Assembly: GCA_051819765.1 (NCBI GenBank)
Contig: JBNJGT010000012.1
Coordinates: 1-30,867 of the forward strand
DNA: 30,867 nt
From: JBNJGT01 sp051819765
Lineage (GTDB): Archaea > Nanobdellota > Nanobdellia > Woesearchaeales > JACJVW01
Direction of reading: 5' to 3'
Shown: positions 8,230-16,348 of the stretch, piece by piece
How positions within the stretch are numbered: position 1 is the first letter of the stretch
How the letters are laid out: each line of letters opens with the position of its first letter
Translations under genes and position numbers: made by a program
Notes under the pieces: model-generated
Told to the model about the DNA's origin: nothing
Seen by the model: only the letters and a program-made list of their open reading frames with translations
The model's database searches: none

Positions 8230-9389
8230 CGGAACCAGCCCTTCTTGGTGTGTTCACCAGCTATCTTTCGGACCTTGTCCTCGTAAGCTTCCATCTTCTC
8301 GTTAGCGGATTTCAACCGTTGCTCAATCTCTTTGATCTGCTTTTCTATGTTCTTTGATTTGAGTGTAACTTTGAAGGCGCGTGACTTCTTGATAAGGTCG
8401 ACAAGTTCATTCTCCAGGATAGACTGTTCCTTTTCCAGGTCTGTGATAAGTTTCTCGATTTGACGTTTTTTGGTGAAGAACTCCTTGAAGCGGTCTTCAG
8501 TCAGCCGTTTCCCCTTCTTCTCCACAGCTGTGCGCTTCTGTGAGACAGTATCGATGATGTCCTTGTGCTCATCCTCCACCTGTTTTTTCTTGGCTTTATT
8601 ATCCTCTATGAGCGCATTGAGTTCCTTGGTCTTTTTGACGATCTCTGCATCGATCTTGTTTGCATCTTCCAGCGATTTTTGGATGGATTTGCGTGATGTA
8701 TTGATGGTGGATTCCGCTTCCTGGATCCCCTTATTGACAGCCTTGAATTCCTTGAAGGTCTCATTGAGGGTTTCCTTGATGGTCTCACTCTTGTGTTGTA
8801 GTTCATCACATTTTTGTTTTTCAGCTTGGATCCTTTCTGTTTCCCGGTTGATGGATTCGGTCAGTTTATTGTATTCCTTTTTGTGGGCCGTGATCTGGTC
8901 ATTTATGGAATCAAATGTCTTGGAGAATTGATAGTCATATTTTTTGATCTTTTTATCAACGTCTGCCTTAAAATTCTCATAGCGCTCGAGCTCACTGATG
9001 TCAACCTGCATTGATTTGAATTCTTTTGAGATATCTCCCTTTAACTGTTCGAACTGAGCCCTGAACTCTTTTAGGATTGAACTGTCCTTTCTTATCTTTT
9101 CTAAACCAACCTCAGCCCGGTTCGCAAAGCCATCCTTCTTTTGATCGATCTCATCAGCCTTTTCAGCCAGCTTGCTGAAATCAAACTCCTTCATGACAAA
9201 ATAGACCTTGGTTAATTTATGCTCTTTTGTGATATATCCTTCATCCTCTAAGAAATCTCCCCATTCCTCAGCCATCGCTGGAGAAACACCTAGCGATTTT
9301 GCTGCATCCTCTACAGTAATCCTCTTTTTATCCTTGATTATTGAGAGCAGCTTATCAATGCCGGTCTCAATTACCCGTTTAGTGCCCAT
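8226..9389 (-). CDS. Winged-helix domain plus long coiled-coil protein
   Basis: The first ~70 residues look like a small winged helix-turn-helix (TVEDAAKSLGVSPAMAEEWGDFLEDEGYI pattern of helix, turn, recognition helix, wing; shown here only to describe spacing at residues about 20-50). From about residue 85 to 375 the chain is a continuous Lys/Glu-rich heptad coiled coil of the SMC/myosin-like type. There is no signal peptide or membrane segment. It is the first gene of the block and overlaps the K-tailed ATPase by ATGA. A TATTTAAA box (9415-9422) lies about 29 nt upstream. The family is not named; a DNA-binding or scaffold role for the ATPase is inference. Confidence 0.75.
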   Translation of the reverse strand: MGTKRVIETGIDKLLSIIKDKKRITVEDAAKSLGVSPAMAEEWGDFLEDEGYITKEHKLTKVYFVMKEFDFSKLAEKADEIDQKKDGFANRAEVGLEKIRKDSSILKEFRAQFEQLKGDISKEFKSMQVDISELERYENFKADVDKKIKKYDYQFSKTFDSINDQITAHKKEYNKLTESINRETERIQAEKQKCDELQHKSETIKETLNETFKEFKAVNKGIQEAESTINTSRKSIQKSLEDANKIDAEIVKKTKELNALIEDNKAKKKQVEDEHKDIIDTVSQKRTAVEKKGKRLTEDRFKEFFTKKRQIEKLITDLEKEQSILENELVDLIKKSRAFKVTLKSKNIEKQIKEIEQRLKSANEKMEAYEDKVRKIAGEHTKKGWFR

Positions 9390-9414
9390 ATGTCTGTTTC
9401 TTCAGGGATTCACT

Positions 9415-9422
9415 TATTTAAA
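9415..9422 (-). promoter_or_regulatory. TATA box of the winged-helix/ATPase operon
   Basis: TTTAAATA on the minus strand, centred about 29 nt before the ATG at 9389. It is followed by AAGTGAATC, the same 9-mer that recurs at 25104-25112 and 25255-25263; whether that is meaningful is unknown. Confidence 0.5.
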
Positions 9423-9455
9423 AAACTTTCTAACTCCAGATGATTACGGGAACTG

Positions 9456-10376
9456 CTAAGACGCATGATATTCGCATCGTGGCACATGCTCATGGAGGTG
9501 GGTAAGAAAACTGTATATGTCCAATCGCCGAGGATTCAGCTTCTTGTGGATACAATTGTGGTGAAAACACGGCTTGTGCTTTCTGGCAAAGGCATTGTAC
9601 CCCACGGTATACCCTCTTAGGTGCTCAAGCTTCGCCTGTGATATATGTTCATATTCACTCCCATAACTAAGATTTGCACTCAGGATACCGGTATCAGTGC
9701 CGAGCATGCTAAAACCTGGCACCTCCTCGTGTGTCACAAAGAGCCGCATCCTGGTTGGATGCGTTTCAAGCCTGGAAAAATCAAGGGGTACATGGCTGAC
9801 CTGTTGCTCGCAAAATATCACTTTGTTGCCCTGTTCCCTGTGAAAATCCCGAATCCCCTGTTTCAGTCCATTTACAGCAGGTCTGGAGGCCTGCTTTGAT
9901 ATGAAAAGATCGATGTATCTCGTTTTCAGGGCCCGTGGCACACAAGTAAAATCCGCCCGTTTTACATGGTATATCATGCTCAGGAATTGCTTGCCAAGCA
10001 TAAGTGCTGGCAGCATAGCTCCCATCCGCGCAATGATCTGTTCTGAACCCAGAATCTTTGAATGCTGTGCCAGTTGGATCACTTTCACGAGTTTGCTTAG
10101 TTTGCCCAGCCTGAATGCCTTGAGGATCGCGACTATTGGCAGGATAGTAAGTATATAGAACCAGTTTTTCCTCAGATAGGCCTTTTTGTCATCAGCATGG
10201 ATAAACTGTACCCCCACCTCCAACAAGAAGACGGTAATCACTGCTCCCTCAATATACTCAACCGCGTGATGGTGGACATCCATGAAAAAAGACGCGATAA
10301 AGATCCCGAGGCTGACCATGAGTGCCACAACTGCGGCAATCTCAAACAGGAATACCGTACGTTTTGAGACAAACAT
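9456..10376 (-). CDS. Voltage-sensor-like membrane protein with a soluble C-terminal domain, no evident pore
   Basis: The N-terminal ~110 residues resemble the S1-S4 module of voltage-gated ion channels. Two hydrophobic helices are followed by NWFYILTILPIV (S3-like) and a short helix with basic residues spaced in RLGKLSKLVKV (S4-like). No selectivity-filter motif and no S5-pore-S6 arrangement follow. Instead there is a soluble region of about 170 residues rich in His, Arg and Cys (for example CFHHNCIHKK). The ATG at 10376 is preferred over an upstream TTG at 10385 because a TTTATATA box (10399-10406) is centred 26 nt before it. Voltage-sensor-only proteins exist elsewhere (Hv1, voltage-sensitive phosphatases). 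I do not recognise the C-terminal domain, so the function is unknown. Confidence 0.65.
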   Translation of the reverse strand: MFVSKRTVFLFEIAAVVALMVSLGIFIASFFMDVHHHAVEYIEGAVITVFLLEVGVQFIHADDKKAYLRKNWFYILTILPIVAILKAFRLGKLSKLVKVIQLAQHSKILGSEQIIARMGAMLPALMLGKQFLSMIYHVKRADFTCVPRALKTRYIDLFISKQASRPAVNGLKQGIRDFHREQGNKVIFCEQQVSHVPLDFSRLETHPTRMRLFVTHEEVPGFSMLGTDTGILSANLSYGSEYEHISQAKLEHLRGYTVGYNAFARKHKPCFHHNCIHKKLNPRRLDIYSFLTHLHEHVPRCEYHAS

Positions 10377-10398
10377 GATATACAAATAGCTATACTAA

Positions 10399-10406
10399 TA
10401 TATAAA
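10399..10406 (-). promoter_or_regulatory. TATA box of the voltage-sensor-like gene
   Basis: TTTATATA on the minus strand, centred 26 nt before the ATG at 10376. This predicts a leaderless transcript and decides the start codon against the upstream TTG. Confidence 0.55.
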
Positions 10407-10613
10407 ACTTTTCTGGGTGTAGGACATTAAACAGCCCAAAGCTTTTATAGTGCTCTAGCCGTGTCATTTGCCCCTGCTTTCTCATAGATTCTCCCTCTGA
10501 GGACCTGAGGCATGCCAAAAGGTTGTCTTCCATACTGAGATGGAGGGCATTAAGGATCAGTGAGAGAAGGACCTGCAAGCTCCCTGACCAATAGTGCATG
10601 CCTGTCCGGCAAC
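10407..10613. other. Non-coding stretch with a stem-loop between divergent genes
   Basis: No convincing gene is seen. A hairpin is visible at 10512-10550: ATGCC (10512-10516) pairs with GGCAT (10546-10550), and an inner TTCCAT (10528-10533) pairs with ATGGAG (10540-10545, one G-U pair). The TTATTTAAA at 10614-10622 is near-symmetric and could also fire on the minus strand into this stretch, so a short antisense or regulatory RNA is possible. Confidence 0.3.
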
Positions 10614-10622
10614 TTATTTAAA
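10614..10622 (+). promoter_or_regulatory. TATA box of the U32 gene
   Basis: TTATTTAAA centred 28 nt before the ATG at 10646, consistent with a leaderless or near-leaderless mRNA. Confidence 0.55.
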
Positions 10623-10645
10623 GAAGGTCCCACCTCTAAGGCATC

Positions 10646-11848
10646 ATGAAGCCAGAGCTCATGGCACCAGTATCAGATTGGGTCAGTTTGAAGGCTGCAG
10701 CACAGGCTGGGGCAGATGCCGTCTATTTTGGGTTGAAGGAACTTAACATGCGTGCCACTGCAAAAAACTTTGAGCGCAATCAACTCCCGAAAGTCATTGA
10801 GTTCTGCCATGAAAACGGCATCAAGGCATACGTGACCTTAAACACCATAATCTACGAGCATGAGCTTTCCAGGCTTGCAGAGGTCCTGACTGTTGCAAAG
10901 GATGCAGGAATCGATGCCATCATATGCTGGGATATGGCAGTGATCACCCTGGCACGTAAAGAGGGACTCCCCATTATCCTGTCCACACAGGCATCAGTCA
11001 GTAATAGTCAGGCATGCAAGGCCTACCAAGAGCTTGGGGTACGCCGTGTTGTGCTTGCCCGTGAGTGCTCCCTAGATCAGATTGCACAGATCAGGAACGA
11101 AACAGACCTGGAGCTTGAGGTCTTTGTCCATGGCGCCATGTGTGTCTCCATCTCTGGCCGATGCTTTCTATCGCAGGCGCTCTTTAACCGCTCTGCCAAC
11201 CGTGGCGAGTGCCTGCAACCCTGCCGACGTGCCTATACCGCAACCGATCCTGAAGAGGGCCATGAACTCTCAGTTGAGAACCATTACATCTTCTCTCCCA
11301 GTGACTTATGCACTCTCTCTTTTATAGACCAGCTGATTGATCAGGGTATTGATTGCCTCAAGATCGAAGGCCGTGCCAGGAGCCCTGAATATGTAAAGAC
11401 CGTGACCAAGGCCTACCGCAGGGCGATTGATGCCCACCTGGCAGGTGAATTGACGAACGAGAGAAAGGAAGAACTGATCAAAGAATGCCGGACCGTGTTC
11501 AATCGGGATTTCTCACAGGGATTCTTTTTCGGAAGGCCAACAGATTGGACCAACACCTACGGGTCCCAGGCAACAACCAAGAAGATCTACCTTGGAGAAG
11601 TGAAAAAATACTACCAAAAGATCGGTGTTGCAGAGATTACCCTCGAGACTCATCCCTTAGAGAAGGGAGATTGCATAATGTTCCAGGGTAAGACCACAGG
11701 TGTTGCGGAGCAGACCATTGACTCAATGCAAAAGGATCATATGTTCATTGCCCATGCAGCGAAAGGAGAGCGCATTGCAATCAAGACTGCTGTGCCCGTG
11801 CGTCCAAGAGATAAGGTGTTTCTCATTACAACCTCTGACAATTGCTGA
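10646..11848 (+). CDS. Peptidase U32 family protein (TrhP/RlhA-like RNA hydroxylation Fe-S protein)
   Basis: A 400-residue U32-family protein. The N-terminal barrel begins KPELMAPVSDW, with AGADAVYFG as in TrhP (YegQ) and RlhA, which hydroxylate tRNA wobble uridine or 23S rRNA cytidine in bacteria using prephenate-derived chemistry. Four cysteines in the order C166-x6-C173-x15-C189-x3-C193, in the SGRC...NRGEC.QPCRR context, are the family's probable [4Fe-4S] ligands. The C-terminal part (about 300-400) is a small beta domain. Older annotations call this family collagenase or protease, which the motif does not support well. The RNA substrate in this organism cannot be told from sequence. It has its own TATA box and is followed by a strong stem-loop (11889-11941). 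Confidence 0.88.
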   Translation: MKPELMAPVSDWVSLKAAAQAGADAVYFGLKELNMRATAKNFERNQLPKVIEFCHENGIKAYVTLNTIIYEHELSRLAEVLTVAKDAGIDAIICWDMAVITLARKEGLPIILSTQASVSNSQACKAYQELGVRRVVLARECSLDQIAQIRNETDLELEVFVHGAMCVSISGRCFLSQALFNRSANRGECLQPCRRAYTATDPEEGHELSVENHYIFSPSDLCTLSFIDQLIDQGIDCLKIEGRARSPEYVKTVTKAYRRAIDAHLAGELTNERKEELIKECRTVFNRDFSQGFFFGRPTDWTNTYGSQATTKKIYLGEVKKYYQKIGVAEITLETHPLEKGDCIMFQGKTTGVAEQTIDSMQKDHMFIAHAAKGERIAIKTAVPVRPRDKVFLITTSDNC

Positions 11849-11888
11849 GAGTTTCAATCGAAATCTGTAAAGCCTCAGCCAGATGCGT

Positions 11889-11941
11889 ATGGAGAATCTG
11901 CAGTGGTCCCATTATCCACAGCCTCAAAGCATATTCTCCAT
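11889..11941 (+). terminator. Extended stem-loop followed by a short T-run, 3' of the U32 gene
   Basis: ATGGAGAAT (11889-11897) pairs perfectly with ATTCTCCAT (11933-11941). Inside, TGC (11899-11901) pairs with GCA (11929-11931) and GTGG (11903-11906) with CCAC (11916-11919), closing a 9-nt loop. CTTTT follows directly. It may be a terminator or 3'-end protector for the U32 mRNA, or a small RNA. Its position 40 nt after the stop favours the first. Confidence 0.45.
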
Positions 11942-11990
11942 CTTTTATAAGACATGTAAAATGTTCTGGAAATATCCCTTCTCAAAAGTA

Positions 11991-11996
11991 TTATAA
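11991..11996 (+). promoter_or_regulatory. TATA box of the PFK-2/FBPase-2-like gene
   Basis: TTATAA centred 26 nt before the ATG at 12020, giving a predicted leaderless transcript. Confidence 0.5.
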
Positions 11997-12019
11997 TCTA
12001 GCAGGATTTTCCCAAGCCT

Positions 12020-13237
12020 ATGGAAAGCAAATTGGTGATTGCACTGGTCGGGTTGCCTGCAAAAGGCAAGAGCACTCTGGCACAGAAACTAAAAAGTTTC
12101 ATAACCCCTCAGGATTATAAGATCGAAGTGTTCAACAATGGCGATCTCAGAAGGACATGGTCCGAAGAACAGGGGGTTTCCACCGCACATCCAGATTTCT
12201 TCTATTCAGAAGAGGGGAGAAAACTCAGGGATAGTTTTGCCATGCAGAATATGGTGGATGCGAAAGCCTTTCTTCGGACCGGTGACATAGCAGTTCTTGA
12301 CGCAACAAACCTCACTCTTGAAAGGCGGGAACAGATAAACAGGACTTTTTCTGATTTGCCGGTGCTCTATATCCAATGTGGTCATGACGATGAGGACATA
12401 CTCAAGGAAAGCATACGACAAAAGTTGAAAGGAAAGGAGTTTGCAGGGATGAACAGACCGGAGGCATTCAGAAGTTTCCAGGAACGGATAGAATGCTACT
12501 ACAACAATGCCCATCCTGTAAGCAGTGAACGGAATTACTTCTCGGTCGATAGCCTGTACAACAACATACTCTCCACAAACATAACTGACCAGATTCCCCA
12601 TCAGGTGCTGGTAAGAAATGTTTTGACAAAAGAATGGATAAAGAACCTCTATGTCCTCCGGCATGGAAAGACATATTATAATCTTGAAGATCGCATAGGT
12701 GGTGACTCACCTCTCAATGAGAAGGGCTGGGCTCAGGCGCGGGCAGTAAAAGACTATTTCAGGGACCATGACATAGAGATGGTATTCACAAGTCCGAAGA
12801 AAAGGGCAAAACAGATGGCAAAGCCATTATGCGACCATCTTGGAAGCAGGATGATAGAAATAAAAGAGTTGGATGAGATCGATGCAGGCATCTGCGAGGA
12901 GCTCACCTACAATGAGATCAAATCAATGTTTCCCACGATATATGAAGAGAGAAAGAAAGACAAGTTCAATTATGTATATCCCGATGGAGAGAGCTATTCG
13001 ACTATGATCCCACGCATCGTAAGAGGTCTTAAGAAAGCGATTTTCATCGCAGGGAACACGGATCAGGTCATGCTGATAGGGCACCAGGGGGCAAATAGGG
13101 TCATTTTAAGGGAATATTTTAACACAAAGGATGAAGAAGTGCCCTATATCTATGTCCCTCAGAACCAATTCTACCGCATCAGTTCAGACCTGCATCATCA
13201 CTCGGTTGAGCTGGTGAGGTATAGTGATATAAAATAG
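12020..13237 (+). CDS. 6-phosphofructo-2-kinase/fructose-2,6-bisphosphatase-like bifunctional protein
   Basis: Two fused domains in the same order as eukaryotic PFKFB. The kinase half has P-loop GLPAKGKST (11-19), FNNGDLRR (38-45, compare FNVGEYRR), RKLRDS (67-72), LDATN..LERR (93-103) and ERIECYY (155-161). The phosphatase half has RHGKT (214-218, usually RHGES), RIGGDS (225-230), SPKKRA (258-263), LDEIDAGICEE (284-294) with acid E286, ERKKDKFNYVYPDGESY around R311/K315, and GHQGANR (354-360) with H355. All the main catalytic His/Glu/Arg positions of the bisphosphatase are kept. It lacks the eukaryotic N- and C-terminal regulatory extensions (405 residues against about 450-530). Fructose-2,6-bisphosphate is classically a eukaryotic regulator, so this activity in an archaeon is inference. 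Another small-molecule kinase/phosphatase pair is possible. Confidence 0.8.
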   Translation: MESKLVIALVGLPAKGKSTLAQKLKSFITPQDYKIEVFNNGDLRRTWSEEQGVSTAHPDFFYSEEGRKLRDSFAMQNMVDAKAFLRTGDIAVLDATNLTLERREQINRTFSDLPVLYIQCGHDDEDILKESIRQKLKGKEFAGMNRPEAFRSFQERIECYYNNAHPVSSERNYFSVDSLYNNILSTNITDQIPHQVLVRNVLTKEWIKNLYVLRHGKTYYNLEDRIGGDSPLNEKGWAQARAVKDYFRDHDIEMVFTSPKKRAKQMAKPLCDHLGSRMIEIKELDEIDAGICEELTYNEIKSMFPTIYEERKKDKFNYVYPDGESYSTMIPRIVRGLKKAIFIAGNTDQVMLIGHQGANRVILREYFNTKDEEVPYIYVPQNQFYRISSDLHHHSVELVRYSDIK

Positions 13238-13249
13238 GAACTGATGGAC

Positions 13250-16200
13250 TTATTTGTTTGAACGCTTGAGGGCATTGCGCGTTGAATGCTTGACATGCCG
13301 CGGATGCCATCCCTGGCCGACCAACTCCTGGATGATGTGATGTTCATGATATCCTGCCTTGAGTTTTTCAAGCACATATTCTTCAAGGTGTTTGAGTCCT
13401 GCGATGATGCGAGCCTTTTCTATCCGTTTCATGAGATGCTCCTTCTTGTATCCTCTCCCATGGTAATGATCGAGGATGTGTTCCTCTGCATGGCCGTGAT
13501 AGAGGTGGGTTGCGATCTCCTGTTCGAGTGAACGCAGGTCATCGAAATAGCCTCCGCGTCTGAACACGTATAAGACAATTATGATTGTGGTTATGAAACT
13601 GATGACAAATCCCTCTGTCAGACGCTTGAAAAACATGTAGATCCGTTCGTCTCTTCTGGGAGGGACCTGTTGCGCCTTCTCTAGAGAGGGATCCACACTG
13701 GGCTTTGTTTGCGTCATGTTTGTGGTGTTAGAGCCATTTGTGGTATTTGTGTTGTTTGTGCTGGTCATATTGACCTGCTTGGGAGCTCGCACACCTGTCA
13801 GTGCAAAGGTTGAGAATCCGCCAGTGGTTATATTGTAGTATATGCTCTTGTTGTCTTCACGCCAGAGATCTATCTCGACTTGTTTCCACGTGATATTCTT
13901 CTTCTTCTTATAGGCTCTGAGGTCAAATCGCTCGATGAATGATTTATCAACCCGGACAGTGATAATACCTAATATCATTGAAGTCATTCCATGATCGATG
14001 GAAAAGAAAGCATAGGCATTTTGCAAGGTATGGTTCAGAGTGGATCGGTCCAGATCCCGTATCGCAAGATTGATCTTGCGTTCATAAGCCGACGTTTTGA
14101 AGGCATAGGCCTCTACAATGCTATCAGTATATATCGTGCCGTCATATCTGACATATGGCCTCACAGTAGAGAAATACCGGGTGTAATGATCCGGCTTGAT
14201 GTATCCCCCTCCACCACCGCTGCTTCCACTGCTTCCACTACTACTGTCATCCACTGGTTCAGGACAGGCGAGATCCCTGCCTGAGCAGTCCTCATCAATT
14301 CCATTTCCACAGATATCTTCTGCACCTGGATTGATTGAGGCATTGAAATCATCGCAGTCACTGCCCCCAAGCACTACTGGGAGATACGAGTCATTATCGT
14401 AATCATCGTACACCGAAACCGAGAAATTGACACGTAACGAATCCTTCCCATCGCTCGCATTGATAAGGAAAAATCCCTCTCCTGTCCAGTTTAGTGTGGA
14501 GTTTAAGGAAATGATGCTTCCATTGATAACAGAGGTTATATTATCTGTTGTGTTGACCGAGTAATTCAAAGCTTCTCTATCGATATCATAGATGTAATCA
14601 GAAAGATTCACTAATGTAGCCGTACTGCCGTTACGTTTCATATACCACCAAAGGTCAGTAGAGTTTGAGATCATTGGCGGAGCATTGGTATGATTGACAA
14701 TGATGTGCCATGAGGTGTTGATTACAAATCCAGAATCATCGATAGATACGCTGATGGTGTGGTTGCCCTCCATTGTATAGTTTGTTATGAAAGTATAGTT
14801 GTCACGTCTTTTGTCAGTAAGGTTGTTTCGTATCAGCCGGGAATTGTGGTACCAGCTGACATTAAGGTACTCATTGTTCTCATCAGCATAATTGATTGAG
14901 AGTGTCACGTTGTCCGTCTCAGAGATCGTCACATTACCAGGGGTCTTGTTGGAGATGAAAGGAGGTGTATTATTGATTGTAATGGTATGCCGGGCACTTA
15001 TCCCCATATTTCCGTTTGCATCCTGCGCATGCACTTCATAGAAGTATGTTCCAGAGCCAAACACACTCCATTCCATTGTGCATGATCCATTCGCAAAAGC
15101 CATGCTCACGTTGCCTGAATTGTTTGTGTAGACCCAACAGCCGGTGATATCATTGAGCCGATCTGAGACCGTCGCATTGATGATGAACGTATTGGTATCA
15201 AAGGTTTCATTATTCGGCCCTTTCGTGAGATTCACAAGAGGGGCTTCATTGTCGATTGATTGCAACGCCGAAAGCAGATCGATCCGCTTGAATGTCGCAT
15301 TTGGATTAGACCATAATTTTGTTCTATTTGCATCGGGTACAATAGTAACCATGCTCTCATTAATGATCCTTCTTAATTCTTGTGGGGTGGGGTACCGACC
15401 ATACAGGTCATTGAATGCTTCAACAAGCACAGCGGCAGCTCCGGCAACATGCGGTGTTGCCATTGATGTTCCTGCCAGCTCCCGATAGGTGCTTGCATGA
15501 CATTCCGCGCAATTGCCTGGAGGTACAGGTGATGTTGTAAATGCTCCTGGTGCTAGTATATCAGGCGCTGGATACCCCTTACCATCAGATTTTGTGAGGG
15601 AACCGTCAAGATTTGAAAAACACGTGATATTATCAACCTCAATACTGGAATCATAACATACTTTGTGATCATATCCATTCTGGTCGCTAATATCATAGGT
15701 TGCACCAACCGAAGTAACATTGCTGGCACAAGCAGGAGCTCTCATGCCACTATTGCGACCATCGTTCCCAGATGCGGCAACAACAAAGAGGTCCTCGTTT
15801 ACTGCTTCATTAGCACTCCTGGCTATGGTTTCATTGTCGCAAAAACCACCATAAATCCGATTCAGACCAAGGCTCATAGAAATGACTGATATGTTATACG
15901 TATCCTTATTGGCAACACACCAATCAATTCCTGCAATGATATCACTTGTAAGTCCTGCGCCAGTCGAATTGAGCGTTTTGATTACAACAAGGTTGGCATC
16001 AGGAGCTACCCCTTGCACGCCTCCGTTTGCGGCAACAGCGCCTGCCACATGGGTTCCATGGCCGTTATCATCGCTCGCATTCTCATCTGTATCATTCCCA
16101 TTTGGACAACAAGAATCCCTGGTGAGATCTGGTTCACTACTTGATTTACAATAGCATTTCTCGGCGATGATCCTGTCCTCGAAATCAGGGTGATGGTAAA

Positions 16201-16348
16201 TCCCCGTATCAATCACGCACACAGAAGTGCCCTTACCGGTATAGTTGAGGCTCCAGACCTCAGGTCCATTGATCAGCGGCACACTCTCTTCAAGGGCAAA
16301 GCCGCAAAAGCTAAGAATAACAATAGTAAAAATAAAACGTATCCTCAT
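13250..16348 (-). CDS. Membrane-anchored subtilisin-like (S8) serine protease with MopE-type and PGF-pre-PGF-like regions
   Basis: Signal peptide at residues 1-20, then an S8 protease domain with the full triad: D47 in VIDTG, H100 in GHGTH, S295 in GTSMATPH, plus oxyanion N195. Two or three Ig/cadherin-like beta domains follow (about 360-650), then a Ca-binding MopE-type DCDD...CGNGIDEDC stretch near 670-690 and a Ser/Gly linker. A PGF-pre-PGF-like domain ending GFSTFALTG comes next, then a Thr/Asn-rich glycosylatable linker. One membrane helix (about 915-932) precedes a cytoplasmic tail of about 100 residues. The ectodomain has many NxS/T sequons. The tail holds two similar units with an HxxEHIL/HEHHII...GxG(Y/W) pattern. 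The gene overlaps sppA by ATGA. There is no obvious prodomain between the signal peptide and the catalytic core, which is unusual for secreted subtilases. Confidence 0.9.
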   Translation of the reverse strand: MRIRFIFTIVILSFCGFALEESVPLINGPEVWSLNYTGKGTSVCVIDTGIYHHPDFEDRIIAEKCYCKSSSEPDLTRDSCCPNGNDTDENASDDNGHGTHVAGAVAANGGVQGVAPDANLVVIKTLNSTGAGLTSDIIAGIDWCVANKDTYNISVISMSLGLNRIYGGFCDNETIARSANEAVNEDLFVVAASGNDGRNSGMRAPACASNVTSVGATYDISDQNGYDHKVCYDSSIEVDNITCFSNLDGSLTKSDGKGYPAPDILAPGAFTTSPVPPGNCAECHASTYRELAGTSMATPHVAGAAAVLVEAFNDLYGRYPTPQELRRIINESMVTIVPDANRTKLWSNPNATFKRIDLLSALQSIDNEAPLVNLTKGPNNETFDTNTFIINATVSDRLNDITGCWVYTNNSGNVSMAFANGSCTMEWSVFGSGTYFYEVHAQDANGNMGISARHTITINNTPPFISNKTPGNVTISETDNVTLSINYADENNEYLNVSWYHNSRLIRNNLTDKRRDNYTFITNYTMEGNHTISVSIDDSGFVINTSWHIIVNHTNAPPMISNSTDLWWYMKRNGSTATLVNLSDYIYDIDREALNYSVNTTDNITSVINGSIISLNSTLNWTGEGFFLINASDGKDSLRVNFSVSVYDDYDNDSYLPVVLGGSDCDDFNASINPGAEDICGNGIDEDCSGRDLACPEPVDDSSSGSSGSSGGGGGYIKPDHYTRYFSTVRPYVRYDGTIYTDSIVEAYAFKTSAYERKINLAIRDLDRSTLNHTLQNAYAFFSIDHGMTSMILGIITVRVDKSFIERFDLRAYKKKKNITWKQVEIDLWREDNKSIYYNITTGGFSTFALTGVRAPKQVNMTSTNNTNTTNGSNTTNMTQTKPSVDPSLEKAQQVPPRRDERIYMFFKRLTEGFVISFITTIIIVLYVFRRGGYFDDLRSLEQEIATHLYHGHAEEHILDHYHGRGYKKEHLMKRIEKARIIAGLKHLEEYVLEKLKAGYHEHHIIQELVGQGWHPRHVKHSTRNALKRSNK

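Noticed and set aside
7835..8305. Cys/Phe/Leu-rich plus-strand ORF resembling a membrane protein
   Set aside because: It is the complement of the Lys-rich tail of the secretion ATPase; the poly-A coding strand reads as Phe/Leu in reverse.
10390..10599. 69-residue minus-strand ORF between divergent genes
   Set aside because: No SD, wrong distance from the TATA box, and it covers a hairpin region; the composition does not look coding.
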